A stretch of 64,000 nucleotides of DNA from contig CM054143.1 in the NCBI GenBank assembly GCA_028751875.1, positions 65,092,754-65,156,753 of the forward strand, written 5' to 3'. Numbering within the stretch: position 1 is the stretch's first letter; each line of letters begins with the position of its first letter. The translations under genes and the position numbers were made by a program. Under the pieces are notes generated by a model. That model made no database searches and was not told the DNA's origin. It saw only the letters and a program-made list of their open reading frames with translations. This document shows, piece after piece, positions 20,301 through 26,041 of the stretch. This stretch comes from Rapana venosa. Lineage: Eukaryota > Mollusca > Gastropoda > Neogastropoda > Muricidae.

Positions 20301-22465
20301 GGAAGGTGGCAGGATGGTTAAGACGTTTGCCTGCCAAGAAGTAAGCCGTCAGGTTCTGGGTTCGATTCCCAGCCTTGCCCTTTCTTCCCAGTTTGACCCC
20401 AAAAAATCAACTGAATGTCAAAGTCCTTCGGATGAGACTATAAACCAAGGCTCCGTGTGCGAACGCATGCAGAATATCTTGCGCACACGTTAAATCCTGT
20501 TCCGCTTTTTGAAAGAGTAGGCCATTATGTGCCGGTGGGAACAGATGACAAAATTTACAAAACCGCAAACACATGGGGACTGGATAAAAAAAGCACACGA
20601 GTGCTTATTCCATTATCCTTGATATAAAAAAATTAATATTAAAAAAGAACTGAACCCGGTCAGCAGATCACGAATACACCACTCTAACCACCAGGCTATC
20701 CTGCCAAATGTCAGGAAGAGAAAACTGAAGAGGTATGGTCAAGTAACAAGATCAAACAGCCTTTCACAGAGCATCTTGCAAGCCATGAAGCAGGGAGGTA
20801 GGAGAAGAATAAAATTATAAGGCAGATGGGGAAAAAATGAGCAGATGCATCACTGAATGGACTCAACATAGCTTTGCTGAGACCCAAGCATTGGTACGCA
20901 GCCATCACAAATGGAGAGAGCTGGTAGTTCTCACCAGGTACATCTACACTGCCCAGAGAGAGCACTGAGTGTATACTTCAGGCACTATCTGAGATGTGAA
21001 GCTGACTTTTGATAAACATGCTGACCACATTTACAAATAATATTATCAATCAAGAATCTTTTGTTTGTAATGGTTAAAGAATGTTTGTATGATCTAGCGT
21101 CTCTGCTATTACAATTTTATATGCTGCTGTTGTTGTTTTGAATCTTTGCTCAGTTATGTGCTGATAGTGGTAGAAGGTCTGGATAAGTGAATCAAGTGTG
21201 CTATGGCTGACATTGTGAATGTATGCAGTGAAGTCGTGGGTGAAAGGCAGATGAGTAACTTGTGCTATTATCACAGATGAGCTTTCCAAAAATTGAAGGA
21301 ATGATGGCTGTCATGCTTTCAAAAAGTTATGAACTTTTCCTTCTGGAAGATAAAACTCTAAACTTCAAAGCCAAAACACAGTTCAGGAAACTTGTTCCAC
21401 TGTTATTTCATTATTTTGTGGATGATGATGATATGATGATGATGACAATGGTGTGTGTGTGTGTGTGTTTGTGTGTCACTGGGTGTGTGTGTGTTTGTGT
21501 ATGTGTGTCTGTCTATATAAATATAATCTATCTATTCTTTTATTTCGAGAATAACAGAATCAGCATACATATGATTTTCTTCATCCAGTACCCATGTGCA
21601 TGAGGTTTTGTCAATTTTGTCATCAGCTCTCAAGTATAAGTTAAGTATGCATGTTTAAGTAATAAGTATCCGAGTATACTGGTTCATGTGTATGCACATG
21701 TGTGTGTGTGTGTGTGTGTGCATACAGGGGGGGAGGAGGGTTGTAACTTCTACAGAACATCTTGCGCACAGGTTAAATCCTGTTCCGCTTTTTGAAAGAG
21801 TAGGCCATTGTGTGCCAGTGGTAACAGATGACCAAATTTACAAAACCGCATACACACAGGGACTGGATGTAAAAAAGCACACAAGTGCTTATTCCATTAT
21901 CCTCGCTATAAAAGAATAAGTAAATGATAAATACATGGAGATTTTATATTATATATATATATATATCCTATATTATATTGGTGTGTGGGGGGGGGGGGGG
22001 GGGGGGGGGTGTAATGTATGCCACAGTGTCTTCAGTTCCAAGATCATGGTTTTTTTGTTTTTTTTAATTTTGTTTTTGTGTGTGTGTGTGGGGTGTGTGT
22101 GTGTGTGTGTGAGTGTGTGTGTACTGTGAGTTTGTGCTTTGTATTTGTTTGCTTGTTGGTTTGGGTTGGGGTGGGTTGTTTTGTTATTTTCTGTTGTTTT
22201 TTGTGGATTTTTTTTTTTTTTGGAGGGGGGGGTGTTGGTGTGTTTGGTTTGGTTTGTTTCAATTGTTTGTCTTGTTTCCTTGTTGGTGGTGGTGGTGGTA
22301 GTGTTACTGCTGCCACTGCTGCTGGCTTTCTTTTTTCTTTCTTGAGGAAGGAAGGGGGGATGGAAAGGGTATAATTGTTGATAATGGGGCATGTTCTGCA
22401 AGAGCTTGTGTTACTTTGTTGTGCAGTGTTGAATATGGTCGTCTGCAACCATGACCAGTTGTCAT
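4973..22465 (-). CDS. LDHD: D-lactate dehydrogenase, mitochondrial (spliced, 3' end beyond window)
   Basis: Oxidises D-lactate, and probably other D-2-hydroxyacids, to the 2-oxo acid in mitochondria using FAD, passing electrons to cytochrome c (family knowledge). Ten exons on the minus strand join in frame: 22465-22415 (tentative), 19399-19275, 17303-17162, 16806-16665, 14918-14759, 12197-12092, 10537-10444, 8659-8531, 7630-7503, 5063-4973. All junctions have GT/AG and matching phases, giving about 389 codons against about 500 in the family. FAD-domain motifs seen are [45 protein letters not shown] and [18 protein letters not shown]. The FAD-oxidase C domain begins with [12 protein letters not shown]. 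The metal-site segment expected next is off the left edge. Divergent from RPL14. Confidence 0.93.
5130..5480 (-). mobile_element. SINE family A body with family B 3' end
   Basis: Reads on the minus strand. It holds the family A core, including (as seen on plus) atgtgcacaagatgttctgc, ggaccttggttcacagtc and ggcctactctt. The low-coordinate end carries the family B 3' end ctagagccccaaggttcacc. The head is degraded near 5480. It sits in the LDHD intron between exons 9 and 10. Confidence 0.8.
5483..5898 (-). mobile_element. Dispersed element, family D (possible tRNA-derived SINE)
   Basis: Minus strand. A tRNA-like head (tagccttgtggttagagtg ... gggtttgatcc, about 5895-5820) is followed by a purine-rich body (gcacctgacaagtcaggccc, ggaagaaaaggaacaaggc) and ends with gctgtttatactgacaggcc. 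Other copies lie at about 19640-19992 (plus) and 33200-33425 (plus, degraded). The link between head and body is inferred from adjacency. Confidence 0.7.
6170..6440 (+). mobile_element. tRNA-derived SINE, family E
   Basis: A B-box-like gcgggttcgatccccactc is followed by a body with gtgtccttgggaaagacac and cacccaggtgtacaagtggg, a layout common in invertebrate tRNA SINEs. Only one copy is seen in this window. The short ORFs across it are not genes. Confidence 0.7.
6688..7222. repeat. (GGAA)n microsatellite, about 530 bp
   Basis: Nearly pure GGAA tetranucleotide with GAAA and GGA interruptions. It opens long frames on both strands (Lys/Glu/Gly-rich on plus, Phe/Leu/Pro/Ser on minus), all of them artefacts. 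It is in the LDHD intron after exon 9. Further GGAA tracts lie at 7438-7489 and 7778-7842. Confidence 0.97.
7223..7437 (+). repeat. Direct duplicate, left copy
   Basis: About 215 bp (acaagtgcttattccattat through attcttccacatggttata) almost identical to 8221-8435, with only a few base differences. The left copy is embedded between two GGAA tracts. It includes the 3' end of SINE family A plus unique-looking flank. The two copies bracket LDHD exon 9. Confidence 0.93.
7438..7489. repeat. (GGAA)n tract beside LDHD exon 9 donor
   Basis: A short GGAA array whose edge lies 12 bp from the exon 9 donor at 7502. In the transcript it reads as a CCTT repeat almost immediately after the 5' splice site. 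Confidence 0.95.
7503..7630 (-). CDS. LDHD: LDHD exon 9
   Basis: 128 bp. The acceptor is gtgtgcag before AGGAGATAGC and the donor is TCCAGG/gtcagc. It encodes [20 protein letters not shown], then [20 protein letters not shown]. This matches the family segment ending ERSRLWTARHNAWYAAL. The phases fit exons 8 and 10. Confidence 0.92.
7680..7995. repeat. Microsatellite cluster: (GA)n, (GGAA)n, (CA)n, (CT)n
   Basis: GA-rich 7683-7750, GGAA 7778-7842, CA-rich 7880-7950, CT 7957-7975, CA 7975-7993. The ORFs over this stretch are repeat translations. It lies in the LDHD intron between exons 8 and 9. Confidence 0.93.
7995..8275 (+). mobile_element. SINE family A copy
   Basis: A B-box-like gggtttgattctcattcaag is followed by the core (ggagttaacatcagtgcaga, gatgagactataaaccgagg, aacatcttgcgctcaag) and the family A end ttattccgttatcctcaaaa with an A-rich tail. 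It is the typical 3' end form of family A, which occurs at many sites in this window. Confidence 0.85.
8221..8435 (+). repeat. Direct duplicate, right copy
   Basis: Partner of 7223-7437. Because it is continuous with a complete SINE A at its left, this looks like the original and the left copy the derivative. Confidence 0.93.
8531..8659 (-). CDS. LDHD: LDHD exon 8
   Basis: 129 bp. The acceptor is gtttttcag before AGTTCCTGG and the donor is ACAGTGG/gtgagc. It encodes [20 protein letters not shown], then [20 protein letters not shown]. It corresponds to the family stretch EFLDEVMM...LFLEFHGS. The two bases at the start complete the codon left by exon 7. Confidence 0.94.
8940..9110 (+). mobile_element. 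SINE family A fragment
   Basis: Core only (gatgagacgataaaccaagg, cacagaacatcttgtgcacc, aagagtaggccatagtgtgc), running directly into the 20-bp tandem repeat that follows. That repeat amplified the gacaaaactgca part of the SINE. Confidence 0.82.
9111..9255. repeat. 20-bp tandem repeat derived from SINE A
   Basis: About seven units of actgacaaaactgcacgcat. The unit matches the gacaaaattt/actgcatac region of the SINE that abuts it, so a small piece of a SINE seeded the array. Confidence 0.93.
9487..9900 (+). mobile_element. SINE family A, full length, carrying a LINE-tail insertion
   Basis: tRNA-like head with A-box-like tagcctagtggtcagaacat and B-box-like tgtttgaatctcg, the family A core, and the end attccattatcgattaaaa with poly-A. 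The core is broken at about 9667-9738 by a tail-only LINE insertion; the core sequence resumes at aacatcttgcgcacac. Confidence 0.88.
9667..9738 (+). mobile_element. LINE-tail-only insertion nested in SINE A
   Basis: agcgcttcgatttgtttgtc, ttacaagattcagcgctata, aaattccatatatt and (ATT)n. This is the same 61-75 bp unit as at 3139-3199 and shares its 5' boundary. Confidence 0.85.
9905..10170. repeat. Degenerate (AATAC)n-rich tract
   Basis: Many copies of aatacaatac, acaata and attcaataa with interruptions, in the LDHD intron after exon 7. No gene signal. Confidence 0.8.
10200..10425 (+). mobile_element. SINE family A fragment
   Basis: The core from cccttcggatgcaactataa to ccatttcccttgaaataaaa, with an internal (CA)n. 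It ends less than 20 bp from the exon 7 donor. Confidence 0.8.
10444..10537 (-). CDS. LDHD: LDHD exon 7
   Basis: 94 bp. The acceptor is gatatgcag before GTGATGTCA and the donor is CGAATTG/gtaaga. It encodes [20 protein letters not shown], then [11 protein letters not shown]. This matches the family block [20 protein letters not shown]. Just upstream of the acceptor is a long (TG)n run. Confidence 0.93.
10546..10607. repeat. (CA)n microsatellite at the exon 7 acceptor
   Basis: About 29 CA units with one TC interruption. In the transcript it is (UG)n, ending about 9 nt before the AG of exon 7, in place of a normal polypyrimidine tract. Cys/Val-rich minus-strand ORFs here are artefacts. Confidence 0.93.
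10740..11289. other. LDHD intron, no gene seen
   Basis: Contains a weak tRNA-like stretch (about 10780-10860), a (CA)n run at 11030-11075 and the first degenerate units of the next minisatellite. No supported coding sequence. Confidence 0.6.
11290..12091. repeat. Minisatellite built from the LDHD exon 6 donor site
   Basis: About 30 units of 20-26 bp. On the transcript strand the unit is CCCTCAATCTGTGAGTTG plus tctctcta or tttg. The authentic junction is CCCTGAATCT/GTGAGTTG, so each unit copies about 10 nt of exon end and 8 or more nt of intron start, including a consensus GTGAGT. The last unit abuts the real donor at 12091. The array fills the 5' half of the intron between exons 6 and 7. Confidence 0.95.
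12092..12197 (-). CDS. LDHD: LDHD exon 6
   Basis: 106 bp. The acceptor is gttgcag before AAAGACGGC and the donor is GAATCT/gtgagt. It encodes [20 protein letters not shown], then [15 protein letters not shown]. This is the most recognisable FAD-domain block of the family ([18 protein letters not shown]). One base completes the codon begun in exon 5. Confidence 0.96.
12375..12595 (-). mobile_element. SINE family A copy
   Basis: Minus strand. The core is seen on plus as gtgtgcaagatgttgtgtgt, ggaccttggtttatagcctc and ggagtggagtgagtac. The high-coordinate end has the head (tctaaccacaagactctctcc). Confidence 0.75.
12620..12711 (+). mobile_element. LINE-tail-only insertion
   Basis: ctgatttgttgctttacaag, attcagcgctatataaattc, then (ATT)n. 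It is directly followed by the 27-bp minisatellite, whose first unit starts inside the ATT tail (gattattattccaggaac). Confidence 0.82.
12712..13627. repeat. 27-bp minisatellite (attccaggtacagacaatca)
   Basis: About 33 units of 27 bp, attccaggWacagacaatca followed by atcagtg, with shorter units near 13390-13500. Because 27 is a multiple of three, both strands stay open for up to 232 codons (IPGTDNQSV repeats on plus). No start context, splice sites or known domain support a protein. Lies in the LDHD intron between exons 5 and 6. Confidence 0.95.
13890..14245 (+). mobile_element. SINE family A head with family B 3' end
   Basis: A-box-like tgtctagtggttagaccact, a core with gttcacatcagtattgaccc and cagaacagacccgttccac, then the family B end aaaatctcaccattagtaaa, ccttcgagttcttgctgagg, aacaaaacaac. 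Confidence 0.8.
14246..14758. other. AT-rich LDHD intron, nothing recognised
   Basis: A/T-rich with short homopolymers and no repeated unit or coding signal. It immediately follows the exon 5 donor in the transcript. Confidence 0.7.
14759..14918 (-). CDS. LDHD: LDHD exon 5
   Basis: 160 bp. The acceptor is tgtgtcag before ATCCCGGAG and the donor is TGCGT/gtaggt. With the G left by exon 4 it encodes [20 protein letters not shown], then [20 protein letters not shown], then [14 protein letters not shown]. An in-frame TAG lies just past the donor, so reading through would end the protein. Phase 2 at the exit fits exon 6. Confidence 0.95.
14985..15420 (-). mobile_element. SINE family A copy with family B 3' end
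   Basis: Minus strand. The family B end is at the low-coordinate side (ctacagctccaaggttcacc), then the family A core (catgcaatggcctactcttc, acatgtgcacaagacgttca), and a tRNA-like head at 15350-15415 (gatgtaaccaccaggctacc on plus). A T-run interrupts it at 15118-15140. Confidence 0.82.
15546..16664. repeat. 38-bp minisatellite built from the LDHD exon 4 donor site
   Basis: About 28 units of 38 bp. On the transcript strand the unit reads TGACTTTTCCTGTAGTATAG then GTCAGTACAGAGCAGTGC. The real junction reads ACTCACTTTCCCTGTAG/GTCGGTACAGAGCATG. The unit is therefore the exon end plus the first ~20 intron bases, with a TATAG insertion. The array abuts the exon, and its most exon-proximal units are the most divergent. 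Confidence 0.96.
16665..16806 (-). CDS. LDHD: LDHD exon 4
   Basis: 142 bp. The acceptor is ctgtctgttcag before GGGGGTGTG and the donor is CCTGTAG/gtcggt, a weak donor. It encodes [20 protein letters not shown], then [20 protein letters not shown], then TGLTFPV. It matches the family segment around GVTRKALN...GLWFPVDPGADAS, which fixes the donor position. Confidence 0.95.
17162..17303 (-). CDS. LDHD: LDHD exon 3
   Basis: 142 bp. The acceptor is a (TG)n run ending in gcag and the donor is GTCATG/gtaggt. It encodes [20 protein letters not shown], then [20 protein letters not shown], then [18 protein letters not shown] is the first FAD-contacting motif of the PCMH-type domain. Confidence 0.95.
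17304..17378. repeat. (CA)n microsatellite at the exon 3 acceptor
   Basis: CA repeats with CG and AA interruptions. In the transcript (UG)n runs directly into the gcag acceptor. His/Thr and Cys/Val ORFs here are artefacts. Confidence 0.93.
17455..17592 (-). mobile_element. Short retroposon, family C copy
   Basis: Reverse complement of the 3871-3981 element. The head cagcgccaccc is at the right, the palindromic ctctccctggagagag is internal, and the tail is an (ATACA)n-like tract at the left (tattgtattgtattgtat on plus). Confidence 0.82.
17700..17890 (-). mobile_element. SINE family A fragment with tRNA-like head
   Basis: On plus, cacacaggacctccgtttat and catctcatccaaaagat are followed by gggattgaaccacc and gcaggtgcgttacctctaga, the complement of B and A boxes. 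Truncated before the family A 3' end. Confidence 0.7.
18135..18205 (-). mobile_element. LINE-tail-only insertion
   Basis: (AAT)n, atggaatttatatagcgctg, aatcttgtaaagcaacaaat, caaagcgct. This is the tail-only unit on the minus strand, with the same inner boundary as the other copies. Confidence 0.82.
18300..18690 (-). mobile_element. SINE family B, full length
   Basis: Minus strand. The head is at 18690-18610 (on plus ctcagctatagacagg and gattcaaacctacagcttcc), the core is at aggtctgcacttgaagttga, and the 3' end ctcagctagagctccgaggt sits at 18330. It resembles the plus-strand copies at 57355 and 58890 throughout. Confidence 0.82.
18730..18890 (+). mobile_element. SINE family A, degraded fragment
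   Basis: Diverged core (gtctttttggacaagatgat, aaactgaggtcttgtgt). Followed by (CA)n runs to about 19125. Confidence 0.6.
19275..19399 (-). CDS. LDHD: LDHD exon 2
   Basis: 125 bp. The acceptor is ttccctgacag before GCAGCAGAG and the donor is CACCATAA/gtcagt. It encodes [20 protein letters not shown], then [20 protein letters not shown], then H. This matches the family N-terminal helix region (FVEALKAVVGGSHVSTA...REQHGRDES). Two bases remain for exon 3. Confidence 0.92.
19640..19992 (+). mobile_element. Dispersed element, family D copy
   Basis: gcacctgacaaatcaggccc, a purine-rich body (gaaggaagaaaatacaaaag) and the end tgtttatactgacaggcccc. Same element as 5483-5898 on the other strand. The Lys/Glu-rich ORF at 19781-19990 is part of it. 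Confidence 0.75.
20015..20290 (-). mobile_element. SINE family A, left arm of a head-to-head pair
   Basis: Minus strand. The tail ttattttattcttttatttc starts it, followed by the core acatgtgcgcaagatgttct and a short head end near 20290. It faces the copy at 20305. Confidence 0.88.
20305..20645 (+). mobile_element. SINE family A, right arm of a head-to-head pair
   Basis: tRNA-like head with A-box-like tggcaggatggttaagacgt and B-box ctgggttcgattcccagcc, the core, and the end ttattccattatccttgata. The head differs from the tagcctagtggtcaga head of other copies, so two tRNA heads are joined to the same body. Confidence 0.88.
20708..20950 (+). pseudogene. Degraded LINE C-terminus (RTE-like)
   Basis: Translating with frame changes gives [20 protein letters not shown], then ITEWT, then [16 protein letters not shown]. 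This resembles the terminal block of the LINE at 23899-24804 ([10 protein letters not shown]...IKEWTG...RTIWRS). Stops and frameshifts show it is dead. Confidence 0.65.
21415..22335. repeat. Microsatellites and SINE A pieces in LDHD intron 1
   Basis: GAT/GT tracts at 21419-21515; SINE A tail fragment on minus 21530-21625; (GT)n 21698-21722; SINE A 3' half on plus 21750-21925; (AT)n 21945-21966; a run of about 20 G at 21988-22009; GT-rich and T/G homopolymers 22060-22330. Pro/Thr/His and Cys/Val/Gly ORFs here are artefacts. Confidence 0.85.
22415..22465 (-). CDS. LDHD: LDHD exon 1, candidate (mitochondrial presequence)
   Basis: ATG at 22465 opens [17 protein letters not shown], then AAA/gtaaca gives a donor in phase 0, as exon 2 requires. 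The peptide is basic, with no acidic residue, and RRPYS resembles a processing-peptidase cleavage site. The same frame is open upstream to about 22552 without another ATG. No family sequence similarity can be seen, since presequences are not conserved, so a different first exon is possible. Confidence 0.5.
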
Positions 22466-23120
22466 GTCGGATTTTGCTGCTGGCTTGAGCGATTTTAGGT
22501 GTAGATCTACTAGATGCACAGTAAGTGCTACAAATAAATTGACATTATCGTATTACACTACGTCACTAGTGAATGGGATCTGTTTCTAATATTCTGTCTT
22601 GTCTACAGAAGTTTTGCACCTCTCTCGAGTCATTTCGAACACTTTAACTAAGTAAAACTGAGCTAGCAGTACGTATTGGACTACGGCCTACGACTACGTC
22701 AACAGTCTTCTCCTTTTCTTCGTTTTCATGCAAACTAAAATATTTAGCATATGCATAACAGTACCTTCGTTGATTGAAATATGTGTCCTGACCAACAATC
22801 TGTTGTCCGTAATAAAAGATTTGCGTTTCTGATTGAAATCCGAGATAACATGATCAGTTTGTGCAGAGTGCAGCTCTGCCATGAGGTCATGGTCAAAGTT
22901 CAATGTCAAGGACGCTCTGACGTCATCGAGTAATTTAAAGATATTCTGATCATTGAATTACGATTACAATATTATATGAATCTACTTTTCTTTGTTATAA
23001 TAGCTTTTTACAGTGTAAATTGTATTCATTTATTCATATAGTTACCAACACAAAAAAGTCGGCTTTTCTTCAACTTCATATCCTGTTTCCCGTCAGTCCT
23101 TCTCCCTTTCCGGTATCAAG
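22466..23120. promoter_or_regulatory. Divergent promoter region between LDHD and RPL14
   Basis: About 650 bp separates the candidate LDHD start from the RPL14 ATG, free of recognised SINEs or satellites, unlike its surroundings. The RPL14 side ends in an uninterrupted pyrimidine tract at 23097-23111, which fits a 5'TOP transcription start of ribosomal protein genes. No TATA box is obvious at the expected distance. That both genes share it is inferred. Confidence 0.55.
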
Positions 23121-23123
23121 ATG
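23121..23123 (+). CDS. RPL14: RPL14 exon 1 (start codon)
   Basis: ggtatcaag ATG/gtaagg. Only the initiator codon is coding in this exon, and the next codon (GTG) opens exon 2. The in-frame join gives MVFERF, as in the family. A pyrimidine tract lies 10-24 bp upstream. Confidence 0.88.
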
Positions 23124-26041
23124 GTAAGGATAGTTCGCACGTGTTAAGAGCTCTGTAATTTCTATCATCCTGTAAATATCTAAGTACTATCTAGTTCTAA
23201 AAATATGGTGAGTGTAAACTGTTCTTATTGCTTAAGGTATTCAAATGTTTCTGAAATTAATATTAGTAGGATAGACGGTGTTCGATCAAGTGGTGTGAGT
23301 AGTTTGTAGACGCACTGTATGTTCAACATGGCCGAATGGCCTGGCGGACGGCATGGCAAAGACATGACATGGACATGAACAGCTCATTTCATTGTCGTTT
23401 CTTCTGCTCTTTTTATCGTAATATATTTGATCTTGTAGGCAGGTGGTAAATTGCTTGCTCATTACTGTCACATTTAGTCGCGCTCTTAGATGGAAAATGC
23501 TCACGCTCTCGACTGATTCAGAACATATGAAGCCCGGTTTCCATTTTGTTGAAGTTATTGGGAGCTTGATGCATTGAAGTACGGTTTTAGACCGCACATT
23601 TTGCACTTTGATTGTACATAACAACTGGTAAACTTTGAGAACAGGTGTGACATTTGATTAGTGACAAAATTGCATTTTTGAAATGAATTTTTTTAAGGAA
23701 AAAAGTGTAGTGCCCAACAACTTATTAGAAGGCTTCTTCTCTTTGACCTGCTGCAAAGTTGTTCCATGAGTTTACCCCCAATGACAGAAAATGTAAAAAC
23801 TGGAGGCCCAAACCATGCCCCCAAAATAGCTCTTTTTTTTCAAATTCCAATACCTAGGTCTTCACTCACACTGCAAGTGGACCAATAACTCTTTTTTTTC
23901 AAATTCCAATACCTAGGTCTTCACTCACACTGCAAGTGGACCGCCAAATGGTTCTGTCCTGGGCTGCTTTCAGGAGGTTTGGTACAGTGAGGCCGGTCCA
24001 CTCCTTGATGTTGGATATCCAGCTTTTGCTTGGTCGTCCCTGCCTCCTTGCTCCTTCCACCATTCCCTGCAAGACTGTCTTTGACAGGCTGTTATGCCTT
24101 GTGTGGCCAAACCATTTCAATTTCCTCCGTTTGACTGTATCTAGCAATGGTTCTTGTTTGCCAGCCAGTGCCTCGATCTGCTGCCAGACGTAGTCGTTGG
24201 TTTTACGGTCTCTGTAGGTGATGTTCAGGATCCGCCTGAGGTACTTCATCTCAAAGGCTTGAATGCGACGTTCTAAATCGGCAGTGAGTGTCCATGCTTC
24301 ACAGCTGTACAAGGCAATGGATGTGACAAGTGCCTTGTAGAGTCTGACCTTAGCGTGGGTTCTGATATTATGGTTTCTCCACACTTTCACCAGCTTAGTC
24401 ATGGAGGAGAGTGTGCTCGTACCTTCTTTGGTGATGACTGCTCCAAGGTACTTGAAAGTTTCCACCTCCTCTAGTGTCTCGCCACTCATCTTGATGCTGG
24501 TGGGAGTGGTCGGTGTGGTACTGTTCACTAGGATCTTGCTCTTTTCCGTGCTGATCTCCATACCGTGGGCATTGGCTGATGTTTCCAGTCTGGTGGTGAG
24601 ATCCTGGAGTTCTTCACTGCGGCCCATGAGATCAATATCGTCTGCGAATTGAAGATTGCAGACTGGCCTTCCTCCTATTGTGATTGTGGTCTTGAAGTCA
24701 AAGAGGGCCTCCTGCATGATGTTCTCCAGGAACACGTTGAAAAGAAAGTCAGAAGTGCACACACTACTAGGATCACTTACATCGATATTTGAGCCTGGAT
24801 ACACATCTCACAGCGTCATATTTTTGGCATGAAAGCCATAAAAACAATCGTACATGTTCAAATATAGCGTCCATCTTGGGAAAAATTGGGGGGGGGGGTC
24901 CTCAAGAACTTGCCACAAACACGTGGGCAGTCTCGTTGCTTCTATTTTCACGATATTTGAAGCGAGATTGGCGGGAATTTCGAATGTATGAACGCGCTGA
25001 GTGACGGTCACGTCGCCCGCCGTTTTGGGACGCTATGCCCAGCAAAGGGTTGAATGATATTCAAACCCAGGTCAGCGGATCATGAGCGCAATGCGCACCA
25101 CCAGGCTATATTCCCCCCCCATAATAATATATTTAGACATGACTGGTTAATTTATTATTTCATGCCTTGTGCCATCCGTATTACCAGAATTTGTGAACAA
25201 CTTGGTCACTTCTGGTGGTTCTTCAAGTGCACTGCTGGTCAAGAGTGTTAAAAAGTGAACTTTTTCAAGGGTTTCAAACTGATTTACCAGTTGTCTGTAG
25301 AAAAGGATGAAAAACTAGATCATTAACATGGAGTCAATATTTATTCTGTTTTGTTGTTTTCTTTCAGGTGTTTGAACGCTTCGTAGAGATTGGCCGTGTG
25401 GCTTTCATTGCCCATGGCAGTGACAAAGGCAAACTGTGTGTCGTTGTCGACGTCATCGATCAGAACAGGGTGAGTGAGAGGATTATGATGAGGAGTAGGC
25501 AGATTAAAACGCACAAAACACCGCTTTTCAGTTTAGTTAAATCTACAAGACCGTATTAATGTCATAAACATAAGTTGTATATAGAGGCTTACACTAAAGG
25601 CACATGCACCCACACACTTACTCTTCCTTTTTTTCTTTTTCTTTCTTCCACAGTTCTGTCTGAAACCCTCACCCTATCTTCACATGTGGTATTTGTCTGA
25701 AAGATCATATGAATCGTATGGTCGGACCTTCGTGTGTTTTGTCAGATTGATGGTTGATGTACCTATCCTTTGATTGAAACTTTGTGTGTTTGGCTGAATG
25801 ATGGTTTATGTAACTATCCTGTGACTGAAACCTGGTGTCTGTGCAGGCTTTGGTGGATGGGCCCAGCAGTGGTGTGTTAAGGAAGGACATCAATTTCAAG
25901 GCCCTCCACCTCACCCCGTTCACCGTGAAGATTGGGCCCTCTGCCCGCACAGGCACTGTACGCAAGGCCTGGGAGAAGGCTGATGTCAGCAAGAAGTGGG
26001 AAGAGACCACGTGGGCCAAGAAGATCGCCGCTAGAGAAAAG
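23121..26041 (+). CDS. RPL14: Large ribosomal subunit protein eL14 (spliced; later exons not resolved)
   Basis: Component of the cytosolic 60S subunit. Three exons are clear: 23121-23123 (ATG only), 25368-25469 and 25847-26041. They join to [40 protein letters not shown], then a block with [31 protein letters not shown] and KKIAAREK. This matches the start of the eL14 family ([41 protein letters not shown]). Exon 1 ending right after ATG and a 5'TOP tract are typical of ribosomal protein genes. About 100 visible codons against 130-215 in the family; the rest should lie in the poor sequence after 26580. Confidence 0.95.
23826..23943. repeat. 59-bp tandem duplication at the 3' end of the RTE-like LINE
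   Basis: Two adjacent near-perfect copies of a unit running from aatagctctttttttt through acactgcaagtggacc. The second copy leads straight into the LINE coding end. Confidence 0.93.
23899..24804 (-). mobile_element. Non-LTR retrotransposon, RTE-like, 5'-truncated
   Basis: A 301-codon open frame on the minus strand inside RPL14 intron 1. It begins mid-reverse-transcriptase: [17 protein letters not shown], then [18 protein letters not shown] with the catalytic FADD, then [52 protein letters not shown] and [17 protein letters not shown]. No endonuclease is present. The frame is intact across its remaining length, so the insertion is fairly young or the copy was recently active. RTE assignment is by resemblance of the C-terminal block. 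Confidence 0.85.
25050..25115 (-). mobile_element. SINE tRNA-like head fragment
   Basis: On plus: attcaaacccaggtcagcgg, atcatgagcgcaatgcgcac, caccaggctatat. This is the complement of a B box and A box only, in RPL14 intron 1. Confidence 0.65.
25368..25469 (+). CDS. RPL14: RPL14 exon 2
   Basis: 102 bp, 34 codons, phase 0 on both sides. The acceptor is tttctttcag before GTGTTTGAA and the donor is AACAGG/gtgagt. It encodes [20 protein letters not shown] and [14 protein letters not shown], the KOW-like beta-barrel region of eL14. Confidence 0.96.
25847..26041 (+). CDS. RPL14: RPL14 exon 3
   Basis: 195 bp, 65 codons, phase 0 on both sides. The acceptor is gtctgtgcag before GCTTTGGTG and the donor is GAAAAG/gtatgg. 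It encodes [20 protein letters not shown] through [11 protein letters not shown] garbled second version of this exon lies at about 26860-27085. Confidence 0.96.

Noticed and set aside
20315..20385. Possible tRNA gene (ctgggttcgattcccagcc)
   Set aside because: Head of a SINE A copy; the same body follows as in all other copies.
22018..22448. Overlapping ORFs of 118-142 codons on both strands
   Set aside because: GT-rich and homopolymer sequence gives Cys/Val/Phe on one strand and Pro/Thr/His on the other; no motif.
22694..22909. 71-codon minus-strand ORF upstream of LDHD, considered as first exon
   Set aside because: It is not followed by a donor in a phase that fits exon 2 and has no presequence character; the short candidate at 22415-22465 fits better.
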